Below, piece after piece: positions 37,350 to 47,679 of a stretch of 64,000 nucleotides of DNA. The notes beneath the pieces were generated by a model. The model was given only the letters and a program-made list of their open reading frames with translations, was not told the origin of the DNA and made no database searches. Numbering within the stretch: the stretch's first letter is position 1; the number at the start of each line of letters is the position of its first letter. This DNA is from Lumbricus rubellus (Eukaryota; Annelida; Clitellata; Crassiclitellata; Lumbricidae). The translations under genes and the position numbers were made by a program. Where the stretch lies: NCBI GenBank assembly GCA_945859605.1, contig OX243827.1:24296439-24360438 (forward strand), in the 5' to 3' direction.

Positions 37350-38329
37350 CTATATTGTATATAGTATCGTTTCGAATGGTACCTATAGTTTTATATAGCG
37401 CCTCGGGAAAATGACTTCAGATGGGCCATTAGTACGGAAACTATGGGGGGGGGCGAAATAAGTGAGAAACAGATGAGGAATATAAAAATTATAAGTTTAG
37501 CCCATAGTGCTGGAGGAAGGCCATTCCATGTATGCGCACTTGCTAGTGTTAGCTCTGCCAAAGTAGGCCTACGTGCAGTGGTGTGGTAATACCAAAGAAC
37601 TTAAATACAAGGCTACATTTAGACACCACTAAATTGATTCTACCCGACAATGTAAATATTCCTTCGTCGCGTGATGTTTTATCTTATCACAGTCATGCGC
37701 ACATCCAATGCGTAATATCACGTATAACTGCGGCAAACGACAGCAAACTCCCGATGGTGGGCGAGAGCAGTCCTAGTCCTTGGAACAAAGCTACAGAAAC
37801 GACCAGCAGAGCGCAATGATTATGAAGATATGTGTCTACATGTATAATTAATTATTTGTTGTGGGAACGACCTAATACTCGTTATTGTGATAAAAAAAAC
37901 ACATTGGGATCAAAGTGAACTATTCTTAGACTTTTTCGCTGTAGTTTTAGTAGTTAGGCCTACACCTCGTACCTTGCGACTGAACATCTAATGCATCGAC
38001 CAGCACTCCAGCAGCGATTAAACTAGAATTATTACTGCTTTAAATTGCTCATGCATTATCAAATTCCTTTTTCACAATATTCTGAGTTTAATTGGACTTT
38101 TAAACCTCAGGCAAACCCTTCCCACGTGAGTCACGTCTCATCAACTGCGGTAAATTATTTCAGATCAATTGACAATGACCGTCTTGAACTAATTTTAACT
38201 GCACAAAAATGACCTTTCAGCTGCATAAATTCATAACTGTAGACAGTGTAGAGTGTAGAACGTCCTTTGTGTGTAGAACTGCACACTAAAAAGCCCTGGC
38301 TCATAGAGTAAAACAAAATTCAAACTAAC
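37350..38329. other. Unassigned sequence, no gene seen
   Basis: Mixed DNA. A 78-codon frame at 37583-37819 has no recognisable domain. Confidence 0.4.
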
Positions 38330-38473
38330 CATAGGTGCAATCACGTCCTAAAAGTTGGGGGACCATAATGAATCACGTTCTAAAAGTTGGGGGACCATAA
38401 TAATAAAGTTAGAGGACCACTCAAAAGTTGGGGGGACGCGTCCCGTGGGTCCCATAGGGTGGTTGCGCCTATG
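38330..38473. mobile_element. hAT-like MITE (144 bp) with perfect 8-bp duplication
   Basis: Ends CATAGGTGCAATCACG and inverse CATAGGCGCAACC, flanked by AAACTAAC on both sides (38322-38329 and 38474-38481). Three degenerate copies of AAAGTTGGGGGACCATAAT lie inside. Confidence 0.9.
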
Positions 38474-38509
38474 AAACTAACCATAAACCATAAGCTGCTT
38501 GTTTATTAT

Positions 38510-38825
38510 CAGTGGCGGCGCTAGGGAGAGATAGGGGAGGGCTAATCCCACCTAAATGACATTCAGCCTCCCCCCCACCAAAGAAAAGTGCGAAAAATTT
38601 CTACAACAATGGGCACATGTCGTATACTGACCTGAAAAAGAGCAAATCCGGAAAAATGAAGTCCAAAACCATCGGACGACTAACAAACTAAAAAATCATC
38701 AGATTTCCGACGGGAAATTGATACATTTTCTTGGGTTTGAGACCGATTAACTAAAAAAAGGTCGTCGGGAAATTTCTGGACCAACTTTAGCCCCACCCCC
38801 AATTGAAATCCTGGCGCCGCCACTG
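38510..38825. mobile_element. hAT-like MITE (316 bp) with perfect 8-bp duplication
   Basis: Ends CAGTGGCGGCGCTAGGG and inverse CAGTGGCGGCGCCAGG, flanked by TTTATTAT on both sides (38502-38509 and 38826-38833). No coding frame. Confidence 0.92.
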
Positions 38826-38888
38826 TTTATTATTAGGCTATGGACTGGCATTCTGGATTGTTTCATCGTTATTATTGGCCTACAGCTT

Positions 38889-39102
38889 GTTTGTATGTGC
38901 ACTTGTTATAGCGCCCCTTCAAGCTCTAACTACTCAGAGGCGCTCCCGAATGCAGAGCGGACACTGCATTTGAGTTTCACGCCGAAGCGCAGAGCAATTG
39001 TGAGTGAAGGACTTGCCCAAGGTCCTTACGCGGCGAGGTGGAATCGAACCTCGAACCTTCCGGCTCCAAGGCAACGACGCCACCACTACACCACCATGCC
39101 CC
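38889..39102 (-). repeat. tRNA-derived SINE copy, minus strand
   Basis: Same family as 13586 and 37137, closest in its head to the 14978 copy (GGCGTCGTTGCCTTG). It is complete from head (right) to CTATAACAAGTGCACATA tail (left). Confidence 0.85.
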
Positions 39103-39420
39103 TCAAGTGTAAGCTGATGGCAGTTGTTACTTATACACATGGACTGCAGGAACTGGTTGTCTTAGCTTTCCACGGAGCTTGCAGGGTCAGAATGTACAAG
39201 AGTAGTTGTGCAAATCGCGAAATAATGAGCAAATTTTATGTTTGCAACCATATCTATAGCGCCTCTTTAAGACCAACTTATACCTAACAGTAAAAAGAAC
39301 TTTACAGTTACATGTAGGCCTACTGTAACAGTCACACAGTAGCCTACGTCAGTTGTAGCTGATATACGCCTGCTAAACTGCTGGGGGTAAGTCAGTGTAT
39401 ATTGCACAAGAACGCCCGGT

Positions 39421-39549
39421 GTATGCTGAGAAAATTCGCGACACACGAATTCTTCGCGACACACCAACGACACACCAGTTTTACGCGACACACCGCCGGT
39501 CTATTCGCGACACACCAGTGTGTCGCGACACACCGGTTGAGAACCTCTG
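39421..39549 (-). mobile_element. hAT-like terminus with repeated GGTGTGTCGCG units
   Basis: On the minus strand the segment begins CAGAGGTTCTCAACCGGTG, a typical hAT end, followed by six or seven copies of GGTGTGTCGCG. The opposite end was not found, so only one terminus is claimed. Confidence 0.5.
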
Positions 39550-39829
39550 AAGAGTCTGAAATGACAACATTGACACATGATCCGAAGCATAACCGACGGA
39601 CAAACATTTATAGTTTAGTTGTGCAGTCATTTTTAAAGGTGTCGTTTTCAGCGTTGTATTTATTGCATTTGCAGTCAAGTCCTACGGTAACAGTGTTCAG
39701 CTCCGTTACTAATAACGCCGTTGTTGACTATCTTAATTTACTTTAGGCCTACTGCATCAATTATGTAACTAATGCGAGGATGGCTATACATTTAGGTGAT
39801 TGATAGCTTTTGTAGACAGACCCGCCGGA

Positions 39830-40285
39830 CCATTAGTCATAGGTTGATTGGTCATAGGCTGATCGTGCAGTCATAGGCTGATTGACATAGGCGTAGGGGA
39901 GATTTCAGCAATGGGGGTGGGGGAATTCCACTTGTGCCCGAAAATATAAATCCGGAAAAAATGATTCGTAAGTTGATGACATTTTAGTATTTTTCCCAGA
40001 CAAGAAATGACGACTTTTTTAGCCATCAACTTTGAAATCTCGTGAAAAGTACTATTTTGAGGTTTCTTTACTATTTTCCCGGATCTGCCTGCCCGTAGGC
40101 TAAATTAAACTTGCCCGAAATTTGCCCTCCCTCTGGACCCTCGCCTCCTACGCCTATGCTCATCGTTCATAATGTCTGATTGGTCATAAGGCCTATTGCT
40201 CATAGCCTATGACCTTTTGGTCATATGGACCATTAGTCATAATTATGGTTTATTGGTCAAAAATAATATGGACGATTGGTCATAA
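39830..40285. repeat. GATTGGTCATA minisatellite split by a MITE
   Basis: Degenerate units of (GA)TTGGTCATAGG(CT) type lie at 39830-39885 and 40159-40285, interrupted by the element at 39886-40158. Confidence 0.75.
39886..40158. mobile_element. MITE (273 bp) inserted in a minisatellite
   Basis: Ends CATAGGCGTAGGGG and inverse CATAGGCGTAGGAG. The flanking octamers (CTGATTGA, CTCATCGT) match only 5 of 8, so a hAT duplication is possible but decayed. A related right end lies at 18110-18198. Confidence 0.7.
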
Positions 40286-40616
40286 CAAATTATTCGAGTG
40301 CAGCTATAGAAAGAAAAAGAAAAACACTAGGCCTATTAGCCTAATTATTGAAACACAAACAAGCATTTAGGCCTACTAGGTCATGTAATTGAATATAAAA
40401 AACGTGAAACTGTTTAACTACAACATTGTTCACTATTATGTCCATTACAAGATTATTCACTATCTTAGATGTCCACTTCCACAAAGTTTTCTAAGCTTAG
40501 GCTTAAGTTCGTTTATTTGCGGCATAATTATGACCAATCAACCTAGGACCGTTTGAAGTCGTAATGTAGCAGCGCCACCTTGCGAGTGCCTCGATATTTG
40601 CCCTCTGACGAATATT

Positions 40617-40767
40617 CATTCATTCATTCATTCATTCATTCATTCATTCATTCATTCATTCATTCATTCATTCATTCATTCATTCATTCATTCATTCATT
40701 CATTCATTCATTCATTCATTCATTCATTCATTCATTCATTCATTCATTCATTCATTCATTCATTCAT
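40617..40767. repeat. CATT tetranucleotide repeat
   Basis: Perfect (CATT)n of about 37 units. Confidence 0.97.
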
Positions 40768-41041
40768 GGCTTTGGAGGGCAGTCCATGACACTTTAGAAT
40801 GCTCACGAGCTTAATTAGGATCTCGTCGACTTGTTGAGAAACTCGCGAGTTGTCTTGAATAGTGACTCCTAAGAACTTGCAGTTGCGCAAGTTTGTCTCA
40901 TTTCACAGCGGTAGGTAGGCCTGAAACCATTAGTCAGAAACAAAGTCATGTTATGTTAAATTATAGGCCTAGCGCACCATATTTAATGTCTTTTACATTT
41001 AACGTCATGTTCCGCCTCCAAGTCCTTCGTCCTCGTGAATT

Positions 41042-41205
41042 GATTTTGCTACACTTCGCACAAACCGGAAGTTTGGAAGTCGTTCCTTCTCAATCTCAGG
41101 ACCTAAAGAATGGAACAGACTTCCGACCTCCATTCGCCAGTGCTCATCTATTGCAGAGTTTAAATTAAAGTTAAAACTCATTTGTTTTCATTGCATTATA
41201 ATTAG
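41042..41205 (+). pseudogene. C-terminal fragment of a non-LTR retrotransposon polymerase
   Basis: Translation gives ATLRTNRKFGSRSFSISGPK followed by EWNRLPTSIRQ and an IAEFKLKLK stretch. This is the conserved C-terminal pattern of CR1/Jockey-group reverse transcriptase proteins (RSFS..GP..WN.LP..IR, then a Lys-rich FK.LK end). A stop immediately precedes it and a one-base loss follows at about 41176, so it is dead. A TATTG-rich tail follows at 41275-41297. Confidence 0.65.
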
Positions 41206-42285
41206 ACTTGTAGTGAAGCGCCTTCTTGTACAAGACTTTTTGTTGTTGTTAAAGCGCGGTTTAAATGACTAATAATTATTGTATTGTATTATTGTAGGCC
41301 TACATCGCATTGACACATTTTTCTGGAAATGCGCTACAAAAGTGTTTAAGCATTTAAATTATGCTGCCCGCGTGACGTTGTTGTGGCAGGAAATCTTTGG
41401 ATGTTGCGCAGCCATTGTGGTTTGGAAATAAATAAAAGGTTAGATATCCAAATATCTTCCATATTTTTTTTACTGTTTTAACTTTAAAAACGTCTGAACT
41501 TTCCGCCTTTACATGATTGTTATGAATGGAAAATCTGCTGTTGGAAATCTCTTTGGTATGGGATTTATGACAATGACATCGTGGTGTTTTTGCTCTCGCA
41601 CTGCCTTTTTTGTGCCATGGTCAAAACAGCTGTAATTTTTTTGTAGTGCGATGTCATGGGGTATTTTTTACTGTTTTATCAGTCAGGTATTCTAGATGCC
41701 AGCGCATATTTCTTAATTTAATGCGGGATTAAACCGATTACGAGGAGCTAAGATGAATATGCCACCCCAGACAGCGAGTGATATAGAGCGTTGCAAGACC
41801 AGCGCCACTGAATACTTTTTAAATATTGGATTTTCATTTATTCGTTCACTCCGAGAATTTATATAGCGCCTCTTCAAGGAGAACTCCAAACCTAGCCATG
41901 ACTTAAAAGCGAAGACTCAAGTTGTTGTCAAAAACAGATACACTAGTGCAGCACATGTGGGAATCCATGACAACTGGAGGGCCCAATAATCAACCAGGGT
42001 CTACAGGCACTGCAGAGAGATGAACAGGCTTGGGGGACAAGAAGCTTTCCCTTGGTTATGGAACGCAGAGCTTAATGTAGGGCGGGACAAATAAGAAATC
42101 GGAGGTCTGAAAAGTTGGATGGAGCACCACAATTTTACTAACACTGCTATCCTGTTTGAGATGTGATGCTAGACAGAAAGGCATTGTGAAATTTCATGCA
42201 TATAAGCAGAGACCAAGGCATATTTTGGAGTAGGCCTATGTCAACTAATTTGAGTAACTTAACGGAAGACCTAGTCAAAAGGCTA
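41206..42285. other. Unassigned; one short SINE/LINE-tail relic
   Basis: Positions 41860-41960 contain TTTATATAGCGCCTCTTCAAG, related to 45620-45700 and 50250-50330. No gene is recognisable. Confidence 0.45.
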
Positions 42286-42289
42286 TTAA

Positions 42290-42352
42290 CCCTTTAATGC
42301 CGAGATTATAGTAAATGGTATAAGAAATCCTATACCCTCCGGCATTAAGGGG
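42290..42352. mobile_element. 63-bp piggyBac-like miniature element with TTAA duplication
   Basis: Ends CCCTTTAATGCCG and inverse CCCCTTAATGCCG, flanked by TTAA at 42286-42289 and 42353-42356. The whole element is little more than its two inverted repeats. Confidence 0.7.
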
Positions 42353-42356
42353 TTAA

Positions 42357-43730
42357 GGCAGATCTATGGGAGATCTGCAGAAATCGAGCGACAATGATCA
42401 ACTCCGCTGGTAACAGAGGCTTGGACACGGACGGGAGCGAGAGCCGATCACAACATGCAGCTGGCAAGTCTCATCTGCACAATCTCTGTCGCCCAGTCTC
42501 TGATGTTGAAGCGCGTCAAGCTCTTCGCTCTGCGATGAAGGGGCAAGTTCTCATAGTTCCACGGGCTGGTTTGCCTACCAGCTTTCTCGGTTGTACTGCC
42601 ATCCATCTCAAACCCCCATCCCCTGGCAATTCTCACCCTGACCCATCTGGCATGAGCTCCCTTCCAATCTGTGTTTATTACATCTGACCAATTGAGCTTT
42701 TGTTTCATAATCTTTCAAGTCTTCTTTCTTTAGCTGTGGCTGTGTGGGTAGCGCTCCTGAGTAGATTTCTTGATGAGTCTCTATATAAATCCATAGAATG
42801 AATGAATCTGGCGCTAACAGTTTTTCGTGATCAAGTTAACGTGTTACCAAAAACTGAGGTTTTGCTCGAGCATCATCCCAGGGTTGCAAGCAGTAAGTAA
42901 GTGAAAGGGTGAGATGTGGAAAGCTCACAGCCAACAGGTGCTTGACTACACTGGCAACTTTGCTTTGCAAAATACATTTCAGTCGAGAATATATTTCCCA
43001 ATGAACTTTGCAGACATCAAAATCTGGTGTTGCCATGCTTTATTGTTTGGCACCATGCACATTAGAACTTGGTAAATTTTTATTGGATAACTATGGTGTG
43101 CAGGCATTGGTCATTTTTTCGTTCACGATTTAGGGTGGCAATATTGTCGCTGCTTCACAAGAAGTAAATAGTGAAATTATTCATATTGTTCCACAATTTT
43201 GGTATCTGTGCTTTGATATCATTCGCTCTGGCAGAACTGGCTTTAATAATATTTTTCTGCAAAACCAAACCAAATTTTCAACTTTCGGGAATAAATTACC
43301 TCGCAGTCTCCAGATAATGAACTTCTTGGCCTTGCTTTGCCTCTTTTAGACTGCAAGCGTCTGAAAACCATTCTGAGGAGAGTTTCTCGTGAAGTGGCGC
43401 TATATAAATTCATGATTACGACTACGACAATTTCGATAGGGCTAGACTGCTCCAAGAGGTTGCTTTAAAAACATAGTGTCTGGTGCATTCGGACATTTGT
43501 AGACGACTAGATTTCCATTTACCTAAATACTTGGTGCCTGTCTACATGTATGTTTGTTGTTGCTGCTGCTGCTGCCGCTCAAGAATTTGGCATTCGATGA
43601 CTGGATGGGGGGGGGAGAGATACCCCGCCTGTGGTTAACTCCTGCTGTTGCTGCTGCTGCTGCTGGCTTCCCATCCTGCGCCAGGCACTTGAGATGGGAG
43701 GAGAAGGTTATCTGGTGGATGTTCTTCTAC
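42357..43730. other. Unassigned sequence
   Basis: Overlapping frames of 86-97 codons on both strands at 42394-42708 and 66-70 codons near 42836 and 43243 are not recognised. GGCGCTATATAAATTCATGA at 43397 recalls LINE/SINE 3' ends. CTG runs occur at 43560 and 43645. Confidence 0.4.
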
Positions 43731-43734
43731 TTGT

Positions 43735-43850
43735 CCTTGGTTGCGGACTGGTTAGGGGTGGAGGGTTCGGCCTGTAACACGGAGAGTAGGGGTTCGATTC
43801 TTCACTCAGGTGGTCCTTCACTCAACACTACTCGATGCCATTTATGTTAT
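43735..43850 (+). repeat. tRNA-derived SINE, variant head
   Basis: Same head type as 11720-11830: CTGGTTAGGGGTGGAGGGTT and B-box-like GGGTTCGATTC, then TCCTTCACTC. It is followed by TATTG-type repeats at 43905-44140. Confidence 0.6.
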
Positions 43851-44696
43851 GTTCCATGGTTGTGTACAATTTTGAGCTTTGTATGGAGTGAATACTAAAT
43901 ACGGCTGTAGTGTATTGAGTATGGTTGTATTGTGCGGTATTGTTTCGAATTCAATTGTATTGAATAATTGTATTGAATACAGTTGTATTGTATTGTATTG
44001 AATGCGGTTGTATATTGAGTTAGAGTGTAGTGCAGTGTATCGAATTAAATTGTATTGTATTGTATTAAATACGGTTGTATTGCACTGTATTGTATCGTGT
44101 ATTGCATTGTATTGTATTGAATACAGTTGTATTGCATTGCATCACTTGCTGTGTTATTGCATAGTGAAGCTGACATAATATTATGTCCATGATAAAGTGC
44201 TTGGAGTCTATGATGAATCTATAACAAGTACACCCATATAGTGAGTACACTCCTACAATGAGTATACTGATTATAATAAGTTCACTGATATTCTGAGTGC
44301 AGGGCTATAATGAGTACACTGTCGTTGTGAAGAACAGACACCAAGGGGGAGAGGACCGGCCAACCGCCCTCACATGCTGAGCCTATAGAAGTCTAAATGA
44401 AATGGCTAACACTTCATAGCATGGCTGCTTCAGGACTGGCTTAAGGGACTCTTCCTTTATCTACCTTAGATAGATGTAGGCTAGTAGCACTTGCTGCTTT
44501 TTTGTCAGTCAATGTTGAGTATGTTGTGGTGGCTGCCGTACTCTGTATTAAAGGATGGGACAAGGAGCCTGTCTATAGTCTGAAACTGAAGTAATACAGC
44601 TGAACACAAGGGATCTGCTTTTCTATTACAGGTTTAGTACAGGGGTTTAGAATTCTTTTATTTACATTTTTGTACCACTGTTTGCAAAAGGAGAAA

Positions 44697-45002
44697 CGAA
44701 CTGTGAAGAGACTGGAGGCCTTCAAAATAAAGAATGGAGAAAATAGGCTGGATGGAACATTATAGCAATAATTAATTGGAGAAGAAAGAGCCCTGATAAA
44801 CACAACAAGGGAGAGACAGCATAAGTGGGTAGGACACACGCTGAGAGGAGATGCACAGCTAAGTAGGGTCATCGAAGGAAATTTTAAATGAAGGGTATGC
44901 GAACAAAAGGAAGACCAAGACAGATGATGCTGGATGGGAATCAGATGATGATGACAGATGGATATGGAAATTGGGAAGCCCAGCATTCAGATGAATGGTG
45001 AC
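44697..45002 (+). pseudogene. Decayed non-LTR retrotransposon polymerase C-terminus
   Basis: In shifting frames the segment reads KRLEAFKIKNG, then RERQHKWVGHTLRGDAQLSR, then MKGMRTKGRPRQMMLDGNQ to a stop at about 45002. This follows the conserved C-terminal end of LINE polymerase proteins (KRLEAFE.W, R..KW.GH..RG, GKR..GRPR..W.D). At least two frameshifts separate the blocks. Confidence 0.65.
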
Positions 45003-45170
45003 GTCGGGCATTTTTAACTTGCCTGTAGGAGGCAGAGAACCAATAGAACATTGCTGTTTTTTTATACAGGTTTATTACTGTTTAGCACAGTGGTCTAGCA
45101 TTTTTATTTACATTTTTGTATCTGTAATTACAAAACAGCAATAACATTGCTGTTTTGTAATGCTGAGTGC

Positions 45171-45204
<34 letters not shown>

Positions 45205-46167
45205 ACAGAGGATTGGTCTGCGTTTTAGTACCCTATCCGGAACTGAACAGTTAATTTATATGTGTGAAACTGTGCAGATGGGATTCCTGTATACTCTGAT
45301 TAGGTCATGATAACCTCCCTGATGCCAGGCATCTATAAGTGCTTTGCCTGTAATTCGGTCCAGGTTTTATTTTAAATCAACCGTCTGGTGATGTGGGAAG
45401 TTATCTGGGATCCTGCTAATAGTATAGACCTCGTCCATTTCTCTCAGGATTCCATGGTGTACATGGCGGATTATTGGAGGAGGGGCTGTCGGGCTGTGTG
45501 CCCCATTTTCAATAAATCGATTCCGTTAGTGAAGGCATTGCAAAGCAAAAACAGTAACAAGAAGTTTCGCAAACTTGTTGGAATTTGTTGACTTGTAATC
45601 ATTCATTCATTCATTCATTATTAGAATTTATATAGCGCCTCTTCAAGAAACTACTCAGAGGCGCTCCCAGCCCAGCCACGACTAATGATTAAAGGGTCTT
45701 ATAACGAAGGGTGGAGAAGACTCAGGTACTGACCATTCTAGAGCTATGGTGGGCCAGGCCTCTATTCGGCTCACCGCTAATGAATTGATTGGGAAATAAT
45801 AATTACCCTTCACCATCCCCCCACCACCACCCGTTTGAATGGACTCCACGCCATTTGAGGTGTAGGGACCGTGCTAGAGCCCGGTTAAATCTGAACAAGC
45901 GCGTGTACCGTCGGTATGCGAACCGGCTACCTCATGCTTTAGACGTGTACGCTGTATAACCGATGCAGCCAACCCAGGACTTTATATAGCTCTATAAACT
46001 ACGCGTAGGAGTACACGTCTATCTGCTTCGGATTATATGTGTTGGCATCGATCATCAACAAGCTGTTGAGGTATATCTCCGAGGATGTTTCACCGATTTT
46101 TCGTTGTATATATGCCGTCAGATTTTTGCAGTGCTACGTTGAAAATAACGTTGCATATAAATATATA
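45003..46167. other. Unassigned; SINE/LINE-tail relic at 45600-45700
   Basis: A 67-codon frame at 45388-45591 is not recognised. A 45-bp region TTTTTATACAGGTTTATTACTG..TTTACATTTTTGTA near 45056-45120 resembles 44620-44680, a partial duplication. Confidence 0.45.
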
Positions 46168-46383
46168 CACCGTGGTTCAGAAAATTGCTTGTAAACTAAA
46201 TTTTCGGCATATGAAGTTTAAATATTCATATCTTTTTATCCGTTCAACTTTATCTCATGAAAGTTTGGAATCATATTCTTGGTCCAATTCTGTAAATATT
46301 TGGAAAATTTCAGCATGATACGTTATCAGGCATTGGAGATATTTGAAAAACAATTTGGCTTAGTTTTTTTTTGAACCACGGTG
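46168..46383. mobile_element. mariner-like MITE candidate (216 bp)
   Basis: Ends CACCGTGGTTCAGAAAA and inverse CACCGTGGTTCAAAAAA. The left flank is TA but the right flank is TT, so the TA duplication of mariner elements is imperfect. Confidence 0.55.
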
Positions 46384-46753
46384 TTTAACACATACTGTGC
46401 TGTGCTGGAGAGATAAGACTTGTGCGGCCAGGTTATATAGGACGGTAGTAGCTGTCTGGAAAAATGATAACGCTTGCGAACTGGTTGGGCACATGCAGAG
46501 TGTTTTCTTCTTATAGGAGGGGAGTTAGGGAAGATGATATATGCACTTGGAAGGGTTCATCTATTTGGCTGATGTTGAAGGTATGTTGGTGATTGATGTG
46601 CTATAACTTGGATATTAATAATACGGGCTGTTGTCGGACTTATTTACAGGTGATGGTAACTTATGAGCGCTTGCTTCTAAGTACACGGCAGAACAGACGA
46701 GGATTTTGCACACACGAGGAAAGATTGACGACTTTTGTAATTATACGTTAAGG
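46384..46753 (+). other. ZC3H10: Probable non-coding leader exon of ZC3H10 at the right end
   Basis: A near-perfect donor AAG/GTGAGT ends a candidate leader exon at 46753. The next acceptor TTGCTGTAG/C before 47676 lies four bases upstream of the ZC3H10 start codon. The leader's 5' end cannot be fixed. The link is inferred from the splice sites and from the known single coding exon of vertebrate ZC3H10. Confidence 0.45.
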
Positions 46754-47402
46754 TGAGTTTTCTACTTTGTATGATTATTTGTTTTTCATGTGAATGGTTT
46801 GACTGATTGAAGACATCAAGCACTAGAAACATTAAATTATCAAGTAATGAATGACGAATGTATAGGTTAATAGAATTTTAAGGTCTGCCATGGCATCAGT
46901 GGGAGCAGTCGAAATGGGTCAAAGTTCTGCCACACTGTATTGTGAAACTTTGTTGGTCAAATCAATTTGTTTATATACTTGTTTTATCTGGAACTGCGTG
47001 GTCTAGAACTGTGCTGTGTAGAAAGAACTGTTGTCTTTGGAATTTGTGTCATTTGGAATTGCATTGTGTAGAAGGAACTGGGTGGGTCAATTCATTTGTG
47101 CACTCTATTTCAGACTATTTGCTAGAATCATTTGAATACTCTGCTTTAGTTATTTTGGTGAATCAATTGTAAACCATACAAATAACCAATTCAGAATTTC
47201 ATATAGTTTACGATAGTCAGTGACGGCTGGCTGATTTTGTGTTTATTTAGAGTCTCAAGACAATCTTAATTTCATTTGATCCATTAATATCGGTGTCCCT
47301 AGCTATAGCGGAATCCTTTATCCATTTAGATTTTAGAACTTCCTTTTGCAGATCTGTGGCAATGATATCTAAGCTTAATTACTTTGTTTTGGTGGCAAAA
47401 TT

Positions 47403-47668
47403 AAACCATTTGATTGATTGATTGATCAGTTGATAGATTGTTTGATTACTATATTGATTGATTGATATATTGATTGATTGATTGATCAGTTGATATATTG
47501 ATTGACTTTTTGATTGACTTCTTAATTTATTGATTCATTGATTGATTGATTGATAAATTGATTGATTTATTGATTAACTTATTGATATATTGATCGATTG
47601 ATTTCATTGGTAAGTTGATTGATGGATATATTGCTTGCTTGATACATTGATTAATATATTGATTGATT
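47403..47668. repeat. GATT repeat just upstream of the ZC3H10 acceptor
   Basis: Degenerate (GATT)n forming the last 270 bp of the inferred leader intron. It is preceded by AAAATTAAACCATTTGATTG, which may be a LINE tail. Confidence 0.85.
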
Positions 47669-47679
47669 GCTGTAGCTGA

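Noticed and set aside
42394..42708. Overlapping 86-97 codon frames on opposite strands
   Set aside because: Neither shows a domain; they overlap one another and lie in transposon-rich DNA.
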